Assembly: GCA_964371055.1 (NCBI GenBank)
Contig: CAYJLF010000018.1
Coordinates: 78,912-142,911 of the forward strand
Source: CAYJLF01 sp964371055
Lineage (GTDB): Bacteria > Eisenbacteria > RBG-16-71-46 > CAIMUX01
Direction: 5' to 3'
Length of the DNA: 64,000 nucleotides
In this document: positions 16,207-28,288 of the stretch, in pieces
Position numbering within the stretch: the stretch's first letter is position 1
How the letters are laid out: each line of letters starts with the position of its first letter
Position numbers and translations under genes: made by a program
The notes under the pieces: generated by a model
Database searches by the model: none
Told to the model about the DNA's origin: nothing
The model's input: the letters and a program-made list of their open reading frames with translations, nothing else

Positions 16207-18833
16207 TCAGGGTCTCCTTTCTCGTGCCTGGTCTGAACCATGCGGATGAACTCCGGATCGGCCGCCAGACTGGCCATCGCTGGATCGCGGGTCCACGATT
16301 CCGGTTCGCATCCGAGGTCCAGGCCGGCGCAGACCATCTCCAGTGCCTCCTGGCGGTCGCCCAGAAGCTCGTAGGCCGCCGCGACCTGCACGCAGACATC
16401 GGGTCGATTGCCGCCCTCCGCCCGCGCCCGCTCCACCATCGCACGCCCCTTCTCCGGCTCGCGCAACTCCACGTAGTACTGAGCAAGCATCGCCTCGACG
16501 AACGGGTTTCCGGGACGGACCTCCAGCTCCCGCTCCGCGCGCCGGACCGCCTGCCGGTACGCATTCTCGGCCTCCGGGCCACGGCCGCGGATCAAGGTGA
16601 GAGTCCCGGCGAGACTCCCCCAGACCCGGTAGTCGTTGTCCTCGAGCTCCAGCGCCCGGCGGTAGCTGTCGGCCGCTTCGGCAAACCGACCCTGACTGCG
16701 GTAGAGCGTGGCGAGATTGGAATGCGCCCGGTAGTTCGGCTTGATCGAGATGGAGGTCTCGTAGGCGGCGATCGCCTCCTCCTCCCGACCCAGCATCTGC
16801 AGGGCGGCGCCGAGGTTGAGATGGGCGCGGGCGTTTCCCGGCGTGAGGCGGATGACTTCCTGGAAACTGAGCAGCGCGTCCTCCAAGCGGACCTGTCGGA
16901 AGTAGAAGGCGCCGAGGTGGCTGCGAACGTACCAATCGTCGGGTTGACTCGCGATCGCCTCGAGGTAGGCCTGCTCCGCGGCGTCGAAGTCGCCGCGCAA
17001 CTCCTCCGAGTTCGCCAGGCCCAGCACCGCCGCATCCTGTCGCGGATCGATCGCCAGCGCCTGCCGGAACTCCGCGGCCGCCTTCTCCGGGCGACCGGTG
17101 CCGTTGTAGATCGTCCCCAGCGCCACGCGCACTTCCGCCAGGCCCGGCGCCATCACCAGCGCCTTCTGCGCAGCCTCTTCCGCCTGCCCCGCCCAGGTCG
17201 GGTCACGCGTCTCTTCGAACGTCTTCCAGAACGCCTCCGCCAATCCGGCCTGCGCGAGGGCGAACCCGGGATCGATCTCCAGGCAGCGAAGGAAGAGGCC
17301 GGCCGCGGTGCGCCGATCCTCCGCTTCGCCGGGTCGCTGCAGAAACCCGCGCGCCCGCAGGTAGATCTCGTACGCGGCGGCGCTGTCCGTGGGCCGCGGC
17401 GCCTGCAGGGAAGCGCCGGTCACGCCGTACCGCCGGGCCAGGACGGACGAGACACCATCGGTCACCTGATCCTGCAGACTGAAAAGATCGTCCGAGCTCC
17501 CTTCCGACATCGATCCCGCCAGGACGACACCCCGCTTGCGCTCCACGATCCGGTAGGCGATGCGAAGGTGATCGCGGGAGCGCTGCACGGTCCCCTCGAG
17601 AGCGAGAAGGGCGCCGGGATCGGCGGCCGCGGTGACGATCTGGATTCCTTGCAGTCCGGCGAGTCGAGTGGTCAGAGCCTCGGTCAGCCCGAGGGCGAAG
17701 ACGGTATCGCCCGGCGAGGCGCTCAAGACCCGAAACGGCTCTACGACGAGCAGCGGCACCCCCGGGGGTCGGGTCCTGTCATCACGGGCCAGCCTCGAGA
17801 CGGCGAAGAAGCCCGCCACACCGATCATCGCGACGACCAGAGCCCGTCCGGGCCAGCGTGCGGCGATACGCCCGACGCCCCTTCGGATCCGGCCATCGGA
17901 CACAGCTTTCGACTGCGCCGGCCCGGCGCGCGAATTCGGCCGCATCCGATCGTCCACCGCCGGGTGATCGAGAAGTCCGACCAGACAACCCGGCGATGCC
18001 GGTCGATCCTCCGGATCGCGCGCCAGCAGCCGTTGGAGGAGCGCATCGATCTCCTCCGGGATCGCCGGGCGCAGGCTGCTCGCAGGCACCGGGGTCTCGT
18101 GCAGGATCGCCGCCAGCGTCTCGCCGACGCTCGCGCGGCGGTACGGGTGGATTCCGGTCACCATCTCGTAGAAGACCACCCCCAGCGCGAAGAGATCCGA
18201 TCGGGTGTCGGCGGCCGCGCCTCGAATCCGTTCCGGCGCGAGGTAGGAAGCCGTTCCCTCCAGGCGAGGCAGCGACTGCGTCGTGGCCTCGGGGGAGATC
18301 TCCATCGTCCTGTCGTCGCTGCCGCACATGGTTCGGGAGGGACACCGGGCCACGCCGAAATCGAGGATGCGGGGGCGCCCCTCCACGGTCACGAGGATGT
18401 TCTCGGGCTTGAGATCGCAGTGCACGATTCCCGCGGCGGCCGCCTCGGCGAGCGCTTCCGCGCATTCCCGCGCGAAGGGGCGGAACCTGTCGAGCTCCCA
18501 GGGAGAGCCGAGCAGGTCCCGCAATGGAACCCCCGAGACCAGTTCCTCTACCAGATAGCACGCACCCTGGTCCTGGAAGGCGTCGTGCACCGAGACAATG
18601 GCCGGGTGGCGGAGAACGGAGGCGGCCCGGGCTTCCCGCAGAAGGTCGTCCCATCCCGAGCGGTTGCCGGCCGCGTCGGACGACAGCCGCTTGAGGGCGA
18701 CCTCGCGCTGCAGCACCGCATCCCACGCGCGGAAGACGACACCCATCGCTCCGCGGCCGATCTCTCCCCGGATCTGGTAGCGGTCCGCGACGATGGGCGC
18801 GGAGTCATCCGCAGAGGGGAGTTCTCGATCCAT
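16203..18833 (-). CDS. Membrane serine/threonine protein kinase with TPR repeats
   Basis: The start ATG 18833 follows GGAGG; the product is 876 residues. An N-terminal Hanks-type kinase domain (about 18-290) has the glycine loop 'GEIGRGAMGVVF', K48 in 'VALKRL', 'HCDLKPEN' (H138, D140), D158-F-G and 'YLAPERI'. The HRD Arg is Cys, making it a non-RD kinase. A membrane helix lies at about 331-349. The extracytoplasmic part starts with a segment resembling bacterial TolB/adenylate-cyclase N-terminal domains ('VEPFRVLSASPGDT', 'LALEGTVQRS'), followed by about ten TPR-like units up to the C-terminus. Such proteins transmit signals sensed through the TPR region, or assemble complexes. It overlaps the 94-residue gene downstream. 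Confidence 0.92.
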   Translation of the reverse strand: MDRELPSADDSAPIVADRYQIRGEIGRGAMGVVFRAWDAVLQREVALKRLSSDAAGNRSGWDDLLREARAASVLRHPAIVSVHDAFQDQGACYLVEELVSGVPLRDLLGSPWELDRFRPFARECAEALAEAAAAGIVHCDLKPENILVTVEGRPRILDFGVARCPSRTMCGSDDRTMEISPEATTQSLPRLEGTASYLAPERIRGAAADTRSDLFALGVVFYEMVTGIHPYRRASVGETLAAILHETPVPASSLRPAIPEEIDALLQRLLARDPEDRPASPGCLVGLLDHPAVDDRMRPNSRAGPAQSKAVSDGRIRRGVGRIAARWPGRALVVAMIGVAGFFAVSRLARDDRTRPPGVPLLVVEPFRVLSASPGDTVFALGLTEALTTRLAGLQGIQIVTAAADPGALLALEGTVQRSRDHLRIAYRIVERKRGVVLAGSMSEGSSDDLFSLQDQVTDGVSSVLARRYGVTGASLQAPRPTDSAAAYEIYLRARGFLQRPGEAEDRRTAAGLFLRCLEIDPGFALAQAGLAEAFWKTFEETRDPTWAGQAEEAAQKALVMAPGLAEVRVALGTIYNGTGRPEKAAAEFRQALAIDPRQDAAVLGLANSEELRGDFDAAEQAYLEAIASQPDDWYVRSHLGAFYFRQVRLEDALLSFQEVIRLTPGNARAHLNLGAALQMLGREEEAIAAYETSISIKPNYRAHSNLATLYRSQGRFAEAADSYRRALELEDNDYRVWGSLAGTLTLIRGRGPEAENAYRQAVRRAERELEVRPGNPFVEAMLAQYYVELREPEKGRAMVERARAEGGNRPDVCVQVAAAYELLGDRQEALEMVCAGLDLGCEPESWTRDPAMASLAADPEFIRMVQTRHEKGDPE

Positions 18834-19014
18834 GAAGCCTCCGGGCCATCACACGCGGGGCCGTTCGCGGCGGGGTGCGGAGGGGGAGTCCCGAGCCATG
18901 GTTCCGGGCCCGCTGATCCCCCATCCGTAACCCTGCCCGCTGCAGGCCCCGCGCGATCTGCAGCCGGGCACGGGGTCCTCGCGCACCCGGCGAGCGAGTT
19001 CGATCCAGAGAGCG

Positions 19015-20460
19015 CTAGTCGCTGTCCCGTCCCTCGTGCGTGACGATCCAGTTCAGGAGCGGCTGCCAGATCAGGTCCACCGCCAGGGGCGACGTGAACA
19101 TGTCGATGTGCCCGAAGTCCTCGGTCACCTGTTCCGGCGGCCGCAGGCTGGCCGTGACGATCTGGATGTCGGTGCTGCCCAGCAGGGTCAGAGTATGCCG
19201 TCCCACCATACCCATCCCCCCGGCCGGCTCGAGGAGCAGGACCGGTAGGTCGATCTCGGCGAGGTTGTCGTCCCAGGGGACATCCTCCTCGCCGCACATG
19301 ATCCTCTCGTAGTCATAGCAGAAGCGCAGCGCCTCCCACGGGCAGGCGAGGCGCATGAAGTCGGTGGCGTTGTCGATGCTGACGAAGTTGAAATCGACCG
19401 GCAACCCGGTGTCGGAATCGAATGTCGCGCCCCAGTAGTGATACCAGGGGCTCAGGGGGAAGAAGTTGAACGAGGCGCCGCCGAAGAGAAGCGCCACCTG
19501 CAGGTTCGTGAACCCGGGGATGAACGGTGAATCACCGAGCGGATCGAGCGCGGCCAAGCGACCGATCGGCTCGAAGGAGATCGGTAACTGGTAGATGCCG
19601 CTGGCGAGTTGCCCATCCATGAAGGCCACATCCGCACAGATGAACTGCCGTGAAGCCTCGTACTCCGGAGCGTACTTGTAGATCATGTCGGCGCAGACAT
19701 ATCCCCGCACGTGTCGATGGCCGTAGGGGATCGTCGCCTCGTCGTTGATGTAGGCATACCCGGTCGCGCCTCCGCTGCTGTAGCCCAACAGGTGCATCTT
19801 GCGGAAGCCGTTGCCGGTGTAGAGACGCGTATAGCGCGCCGTCGCAAGCGCCGCTCGCAGGTTCTCGATCTGGTTGTCCATCCCCCAGTCCTGCATGAAT
19901 CCGAACTCGGAGGTCTCCCCCGGCACCAGCACCCAGTTCTGGTCCAGGCCCCAGACGTCGATGTCCTGCTGGGCCAGGTAGATCGCCAGGGCGTGATCGT
20001 CGGGCACGCTGGGGGCGGCGTGGCCATAGAGGAACTTCACGAAACCGACTCCATCGCCGTGCTGCAACATGATCGCATGACGGCTCTTGATCGGCTGCAT
20101 CGGCCGGCGTTCCCGCACGACGCGGTGGATCTTGATCTGGTCGTAGGCGCCCGGGCCGACCTGCAACAGGAACTCGTAGTGCACGATGTCGCCCACCAGG
20201 ACTTCGCGGGACCAGTCGCCGATGTAGTGGGCACGCTTGGACTCCGGGCCTGCGGGGAGCGTGGGGACCTCGACCCCCGGCTCGATCTCCCAGGCGCAGG
20301 CCGAGAGGAGCTCGCCCGCGGCCCGCTCGGCATCGAACTGCGTCGTGGCCGGGGTCGAAGGCGGCGGCGATCCCGGCGGGTTGGTGACGATGTCCTGCTG
20401 GCAACCGGCGAAGAGCAGGACGATGGTCGCGACAAACAGGATTCTCTGCACGGACTTCAT
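19015..20460 (-). CDS. Lipoprotein of the alpha/beta-hydrolase fold (esterase/lipase-like)
   Basis: The start ATG 20460 follows GGGGAGG; the product is 481 residues. The signal peptide ends in lipobox 'LLFAGC' (C20). A nucleophile elbow 'LLGYSSGGATG' places S228 in a G-x-S-x-G motif. Candidate acid and His residues are in 'EIDLPVLLLEPAG' and 'EDFGHIDMF' near the C-terminus, in the order expected for the fold. The stretch 'HAIMLQHGDGVGF' resembles the oxyanion strand region. The substrate is not predictable; lipase-like, polyester depolymerase and peptidase-like members share these motifs. It stands alone, with a long leader upstream. Confidence 0.82.
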   Translation of the reverse strand: MKSVQRILFVATIVLLFAGCQQDIVTNPPGSPPPSTPATTQFDAERAAGELLSACAWEIEPGVEVPTLPAGPESKRAHYIGDWSREVLVGDIVHYEFLLQVGPGAYDQIKIHRVVRERRPMQPIKSRHAIMLQHGDGVGFVKFLYGHAAPSVPDDHALAIYLAQQDIDVWGLDQNWVLVPGETSEFGFMQDWGMDNQIENLRAALATARYTRLYTGNGFRKMHLLGYSSGGATGYAYINDEATIPYGHRHVRGYVCADMIYKYAPEYEASRQFICADVAFMDGQLASGIYQLPISFEPIGRLAALDPLGDSPFIPGFTNLQVALLFGGASFNFFPLSPWYHYWGATFDSDTGLPVDFNFVSIDNATDFMRLACPWEALRFCYDYERIMCGEEDVPWDDNLAEIDLPVLLLEPAGGMGMVGRHTLTLLGSTDIQIVTASLRPPEQVTEDFGHIDMFTSPLAVDLIWQPLLNWIVTHEGRDSD

Positions 20461-20869
20461 GTGCGACCTCCCCGGATCCCGAATCCGGTGTGGTGGTTCG
20501 GTTTCGCCCCGCCGGCCGTAGCGGGATGCCGCGCGACGGCACGGGGCCAGCGCCGTCCGGATCGGAACCTCGCTTCAGACTGCCGGTGGGGCCTCGACGT
20601 GGGACATGCTCGACGGAGTGGTCCTCCTTTCTCGATGAGGACTGCCGTTCAGCGATCAGGCGCGTCGGTCGAGACGAACGACGACACTCACATCCCGGTG
20701 GGTAGTCTCGACGCGGGGGGAGTATAGCACAGGCCGGCCTGGGTGCGGGGAGGTGGTTTGGCGCGGGGGACCGGGGGCCTCGGCGGTCCAGCGTCAATCA
20801 GCGAGGCCGGCGGTCGTCGTTTAAACGCCCCCCGGCCCCGCGATCACCCCCCGGCTCCCGGCGGGCAGC
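20461..20869. other. Long intergenic leader upstream of the esterase-like gene
   Basis: These 409 bases lie between the esterase start and the stop of the dihydroorotate-dehydrogenase-like gene. They contain an extended -10 element on the minus strand (20729-20721). They also hold a strong AAAGGAGG on the minus strand (20630-20623) followed, after an overly long gap, by a 10-codon frame (ATG 20607 to TGA 20575), and a palindrome CGTTTAAACG near 20819. No larger gene is supported. Confidence 0.45.
20721..20729 (-). promoter_or_regulatory. Extended -10 promoter element
   Basis: The minus strand reads TGCTATACT, matching the TGn extended -10 form. No -35 box is evident. It would start a transcript with a leader of about 250 bases ahead of the esterase-like gene. 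Confidence 0.4.
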
Positions 20870-21859
20870 CTAACGGTAGCTGGTGAGGACCTTCATGTAG
20901 TTGGCCCGGGCGTAGGCCGCCGGATCGGGGACGTTGCGCATGCTCATGGCGCCCTTCATCTGCGCCACCGAGTCGTAGTCGTGATCGCGCATCCACTCCC
21001 GCAGTCCCTTTTCGATCTCGGCCAGGCGCATCGGGCCGTGCAGCAGCAGGGTCGAGCAAAGATGCACCACGTCGGCGCCGGAGAGGATCAGCTTCACCGC
21101 ATCCTCGTGCGTGTGCACTCCGCCGGTACCGGCCAGGCCGGCTTTGATGTGTCCGAAGAGGATGCCGATCCAGCGAACCGAGAAGCGGCTCTCCCACGAC
21201 TCGGAGAGCACGAGGTTCGGCACGACCTCCATCTCCTCGAGATCGAAGTCGGGGGCGTAGAAACGGTTGAAGAGCGCCAATCCGTCCGCCCCCGCCTGGT
21301 CGAGCCGCTGGGCGAAGTGCGCGATGGACGAGAACTGCTGCGACAGCTTCACCGCCACCGGGATCTTCACTTCCGCCTTGATGCTCCGCAGGATTTCGAG
21401 GTAACGATCCTCGACCTGCGCCCCGGTCTCGGCCATGTCGGTGGCAAGGAAGTAGATGTTGAGTTCCAGCGCGTGCGCGCCGGCGCTCTCCATCTTCCGC
21501 GCATATTTGACCCACCCGCCCGGCGTCATCCCGTTGAGGGAGGCGATGACCGGCACGCTGAGCGCCTTGCGGCACGACTCGATGAGACGGAGATACTCCT
21601 CCGTCCCGAGCCGGTATTCCGACTGCGCCGGGAAGTAGCTGAGCGACTCGGCGAAACTCTCGGTGCCGTGCTCCAGGTGATGGACCAGTTCGTTTTCCTC
21701 GTGGCGGATCTGCTCCTCGAAGAGCGAGTGCAGCACGACCGCGGCGGCGCCCGCGTCCTCCATCCTCTTCAGGTTCTCGACCTTCTCCCCGTACGGACCG
21801 GCCGAGGGGACGAACGGGCTCTTGAGCTTCAGACCCATGTAGGTGGTGCTGAGATCCAT
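20870..21859 (-). CDS. Dihydroorotate-dehydrogenase-like FMN protein
   Basis: The 329-residue product starts at ATG 21859 after AAGGAGAGG. It is a TIM-barrel protein with the class-1 dihydroorotate dehydrogenase pattern: 'MGLKLKSPFVPSAGP', 'PVIASLNGMTPGGW', 'IPVAVKLSQQF' and 'GTGGVHTHEDAVKLILSGA'. The last is the phosphate/FMN end of the barrel. Proteins of this subgroup are annotated 'dihydroorotate dehydrogenase-like', and in many anaerobes they sit beside pyruvate:ferredoxin oxidoreductase, as here (74 bp after it, same strand). That context, together with the lack of other pyrimidine genes nearby, argues against a primary role in UMP synthesis. The exact reaction is unknown. Confidence 0.88.
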   Translation of the reverse strand: MDLSTTYMGLKLKSPFVPSAGPYGEKVENLKRMEDAGAAAVVLHSLFEEQIRHEENELVHHLEHGTESFAESLSYFPAQSEYRLGTEEYLRLIESCRKALSVPVIASLNGMTPGGWVKYARKMESAGAHALELNIYFLATDMAETGAQVEDRYLEILRSIKAEVKIPVAVKLSQQFSSIAHFAQRLDQAGADGLALFNRFYAPDFDLEEMEVVPNLVLSESWESRFSVRWIGILFGHIKAGLAGTGGVHTHEDAVKLILSGADVVHLCSTLLLHGPMRLAEIEKGLREWMRDHDYDSVAQMKGAMSMRNVPDPAAYARANYMKVLTSYR

Positions 21860-21933
21860 GGCTATTGCCTCTCCTTCAGGACCGGGAGGCGGTGAAACCC
21901 GCCTCCCGGCAAACCCCTCGCCTCGACCGGCGA

Positions 21934-25530
<3,597 letters not shown>

Positions 25531-25867
25531 ACCTCTGCCTCCGTGTGAAGGACTGCTGCGGGATCCGGCCCCTGCGGCCACCCCACCCGCGGTCGCGGCT
25601 GCGGCCGCCGTTCCCGAACGGATCGTCCCGGAACGCACTCCCGGTCGCCCGCGCCGGGGTTCCGGCACGGTTCCGGCCGAGCCTACGCCCGGCGATGCAT
25701 GCGATCAAGGAATCGTTCCCTTGCATCGGGATTAGCAAAGTTGAACATTAGATTCGAGCGCGAGTCGCGCAACCGATTGAACTGAGACAGATTCCTTGAC
25801 TCGACCTCCCGCGGAACGCCACGCTCGTGAGGAGTCACGGTGTTCGTCCACACGTCGCCGGCTGCCC
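25531..25867. other. Intergenic region upstream of nifJ
   Basis: These 337 bases run from the nifJ start back to the stop of a membrane-protein gene on the same strand. The half nearest nifJ is GC-rich. The stretch 25705-25800 is clearly richer in A/T and contains a dyad at 25693-25728. It is the likely promoter region, though no clean -35/-10 pair is seen. Confidence 0.45.
25693..25728. promoter_or_regulatory. Dyad symmetry element in the nifJ upstream region
   Basis: Outer arms CGATGCA (25693-25699) and TGCATCG (25722-25728) flank inner arms CAAGGAA (25706-25712) and TTCCCTTG (25716-25723, one extra base). It may be an operator or a leader hairpin about 160-200 bp upstream of the nifJ start. 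Confidence 0.35.
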
Positions 25868-26278
25868 TCACTTCCCGGCCGGAGGCGTCCCGGCACCGTC
25901 TCCCGCGGTGAACTCGAAGTCGGACCATCTCCTCCGGCCCACCGTCCAGAACGGGAGGAGGAGAGGGACCAGCCACAAGAGCATCCACGCATCCACTCCC
26001 GCCCGGGCGAGACCGCCGAACGACCAGACGGCCCAGGCGGCCGACGCGAGAAAGAGCACGTACGGAGCGAGCATCAACCTCCAGTAACGATGGCCCGGGT
26101 GGCGCCAGGGCGCGGATCGGACGATGCCGACCACGGCAAGCAGGGCCAGCAGCAGTCCCAGAGCCCCCGGGATCGTCCTCCCCTGCGCGAGAAACACGAT
26201 GGACAGGAGGACCACCCAGATGAATCCCCCGCACCACCCGGCCACCCAGCCGATCTTCTCGCCTCTTCGATCCGACAT
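25868..26278 (-). CDS. Small four-helix membrane protein of unknown function
   Basis: The 136-residue product starts at ATG 26278, with GGGGAG nine bases upstream. Four hydrophobic helices are visible: 'WVVLLSIVFLA', 'GALGLLLALLAVVGIV', 'YVLFLASAAWAVW' and 'WMLLWLVPLLLPFW', with short basic loops and a polar C-terminal tail. It was not recognised as a named family. It is divergent from the YbaK-like gene and upstream of nifJ on the same strand, but 337 bp away, so an operon with nifJ is uncertain. Confidence 0.78.
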   Translation of the reverse strand: MSDRRGEKIGWVAGWCGGFIWVVLLSIVFLAQGRTIPGALGLLLALLAVVGIVRSAPWRHPGHRYWRLMLAPYVLFLASAAWAVWSFGGLARAGVDAWMLLWLVPLLLPFWTVGRRRWSDFEFTAGDGAGTPPAGK

Positions 26279-26464
26279 GGTCGACTCCCCAACGTGCCGG
26301 TCCGCCGCGGCGCCTCATCCTCGCCCCGCCGCGGGGCGGTTTCCAAACGAACCGACATCAGCATGGACCCAGCCGCCGCCGTGCGCTAACCTTGTTGTCG
26401 GTGGAATCCTGCGCGTGATGTGATCGTCCGTCCCCCCACCCGGCCGCGGATCACGGAGGTGGCC

Positions 26465-26932
26465 ATGCCAGCAGCCCGGTTGAAGCAGTACCTCGATTCC
26501 CAGGGAGTTCGGTACATCTCGATCAGCCACTCGCTCGCCTACACGGCCCAGGAGGTCGCCGCGTCGGCTCACGTCCGAGGCAAGGAGATGGCCAAGACCG
26601 TCATCGTCCGCGTTGACGGCAAGCTCGCTATGGCGGTGCTGACCGCCTCGCCCAAGGTCGACGTCAGCCAGTTGAAGGAAGCCATCGGAGCGCAACAGGT
26701 GAACATCGCGGCCGAGAAGGACTTCGCCGAGGCGTTTCCCGGCTGCGAACTCGGCGCGATGCCTCCGTTCGGCAATCTCTACGGAATGGAAGTCTACGTC
26801 GATCCTCATCTATCGGAAGACGAGGAGATCGTGTTCAACGCCGGGAGCCATCGGGAGCTCGTACGCATGGCCTATGTCGACTTCGAGCGCCTCGTCCGGC
26901 CGACGGTCGTCGTGCTCGCACGGACGAACTGA
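26465..26932 (+). CDS. YbaK/aminoacyl-tRNA deacylase-type protein
   Basis: The start ATG 26465 follows CGGAGG; the product is 155 residues. It has the YbaK/ProX-like fold signature: an N-terminal helix 'RLKQYLDSQGV', then 'HSLAYTAQEVAASAHVRGK', 'EMAKTVIVRVDGKLAMAVL', the conserved 'PGCELGAMPPFGNLYGM', and 'EEIVFNAGSHRELVRMAYVDF'. Relatives hydrolyse mischarged aminoacyl-tRNA (for example Cys- or Ala-tRNAPro) in trans. The invariant Lys in 'KTVIVR' and the 'GxxPPFG' loop are present. It is a stand-alone gene; the exact tRNA substrate is not predictable. Confidence 0.9.
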   Translation: MPAARLKQYLDSQGVRYISISHSLAYTAQEVAASAHVRGKEMAKTVIVRVDGKLAMAVLTASPKVDVSQLKEAIGAQQVNIAAEKDFAEAFPGCELGAMPPFGNLYGMEVYVDPHLSEDEEIVFNAGSHRELVRMAYVDFERLVRPTVVVLARTN

Positions 26933-26949
26933 CGCGCTGGGAGGTTCCG

Positions 26950-27042
26950 ATGTCCACACGGCAGGCGCCTTCCGGCGTCTACCTCCTCCGCCTGCGCGTG
27001 GGGTCGGAGGTGCGCACTCACACCTTTACGCTCCGCCGTTGA
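26950..27042 (+). pseudogene. Orphan 30-codon FlgD-like terminal strand
   Basis: A 30-codon frame starts at ATG 26950, preceded by GGGAGG, and ends at TGA 27040. It reads as the last strands of a FlgD-like sorting domain: 'PSGVYLLRLRVGSEV', then 'TFTLRR' at the end. No body of such a protein precedes it; the YbaK-like stop is only 17 bases upstream of the ATG. It is best read as the remnant of a deleted exported-protein gene, although the ribosome site means a micro-protein cannot be excluded. Confidence 0.55.
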
Positions 27043-27154
27043 CGAAAGGCGGAGGGCAGAATCGGAGACGCGCGGTTAAAGCCAGTGCCGCCGTCACGCC
27101 GCGATGATCCAGGACTGGCTCAGCCGCCTCGAAAAGGCGGAAAGCGGGGCTTCC

Positions 27155-28216
27155 ATGCGCGCATGCGGACTCGCGGTCCTGACTTCGGTGATGCTGGCCC
27201 TGACAGCCTCGTCGAGCGGGGCCATCGACCACGAGCGGTTCATCGACAACCGGGGGAAAGACACGGCTATTCCTCGCCATCCAGCGCGGGACGGACGCCA
27301 AGGCGGGGAGACGATCGGGACCGCCGTCGTCATCCCCGGTCTGCCGTTCTCCGACGGGGGTGCCACCTGCGACAACGTCGACAACTACGATGCCGTCTGT
27401 CCGTACACCGGATCTACATCACCCGATGTCGTTTACGTGTACTACGCCACCACGACGGCTGAACTGACGATCGATCTCTGCGCCTCGGCCTACGACACCA
27501 AGGTCTATGTCTACGAGTGGCCCGAGCTGTACCTGCCGATCGCCTGCAACGACGATGCCGGTTGCGGATACAGCGGCTGGCAGTCGCGCATCGAAGCGGT
27601 CACGGTCCATCCGGACGGCCAGTACTACGTCGTCGTGGACGGATATGGCGGCGACTGCGGAGAGTATGTGCTGGAGGTCGGCGAACGCGAGCCGTGCGTC
27701 GTCGAGTGTCCCCCCGGCGCCCTCCACGAGGGGGAGGGACCCGTCTCCTGCGAGGACGAGTACTACGACAACTACAACGGCGGTTGCTGACAGATAGGCT
27801 GGACCCTCGTGGAGGGTCAAGGCGGCAATTGCGCGACGATGTGCGGACACAGCTGTACTTTCCTGTATCAGGGCATGGACTTCCGCGACACCGACTGGTA
27901 CGAGACGGTGGCCGTCGGCGGCCCGGTGGTCATGCGGGGGGAGGCCGAGTTCCCCTACCAGATGATCCTGATCTACGGGACAAACTGCGTAGATCTCCAG
28001 TACGAGATCGCCACCGCACCGGCCTGCGAGGAGGTGGAGCTGAGCTGGGAGATGGCTCCGGGTCAAGAAGTGTGGCTCTGGCACAGCACATCAATCTTCT
28101 CCGGGGTTCCGCACAGCCAGTATGTCTTCACGATCTGCGGGATTGGGGACAATCCGCTCCCGGTCGAGAACGAGAGCTGGGGGGGAATCAAGCAGCGGTT
28201 CCTCGGGGCGCGGTAA
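27155..28216 (+). pseudogene. Exported protein gene interrupted by an in-frame TGA
   Basis: ATG 27155 opens a signal peptide ('LTSVMLALTASSSGA'). The body contains a pre-peptidase C-terminal-like beta domain ('DVVYVYYATTTAELTIDLC', 'YYVVVDGYGGDCGEYVLEV') and then a Cys-rich spacer 'DEYYDNYNGGC'. TGA at 27788-27790 stops translation after 211 residues. The same frame continues for 141 more codons with coherent coding sequence ('CGHSCTFLYQGMDFRDTDWY'), as expected for one continuous protein. It ends at TAA 28214 with 'ESWGGIKQRF', a terminal motif shared with the beta-helix protein at 60266-61564. The gene may be a nonsense-mutated pseudogene, a sequence error, or a readthrough gene (the TGA is followed by C). 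TGA is the ordinary stop elsewhere in the window. Confidence 0.7.
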
Positions 28217-28235
28217 GCGGTCGAACGGGGTGATC

Positions 28236-28279
28236 GCGGGGGCACCGGCGCGGAGTCGCTTCCGGCGGGCCCCCCCGCC
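28236..28279. terminator. GC hairpin between convergent genes
   Basis: GGCGGG (28264-28269) and CCCGCC (28274-28279) form a short stem with a 4-base loop, within a longer imperfect dyad from 28236. It lies between convergent stops at 28216 and 28289. There is no T-run. Confidence 0.3.
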
Positions 28280-28288
28280 ACGCTTCGG

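Noticed and set aside
16224..19043. A 939-codon open frame opposite the Ser/Thr kinase
   Set aside because: Antisense shadow; low-complexity composition and no recognisable motif, while the minus-strand kinase is unmistakable.
27788..27790. In-frame TGA considered as selenocysteine
   Set aside because: No stem-loop of SECIS type is evident just downstream, the context is a structural beta protein, and no selenocysteine genes are visible.
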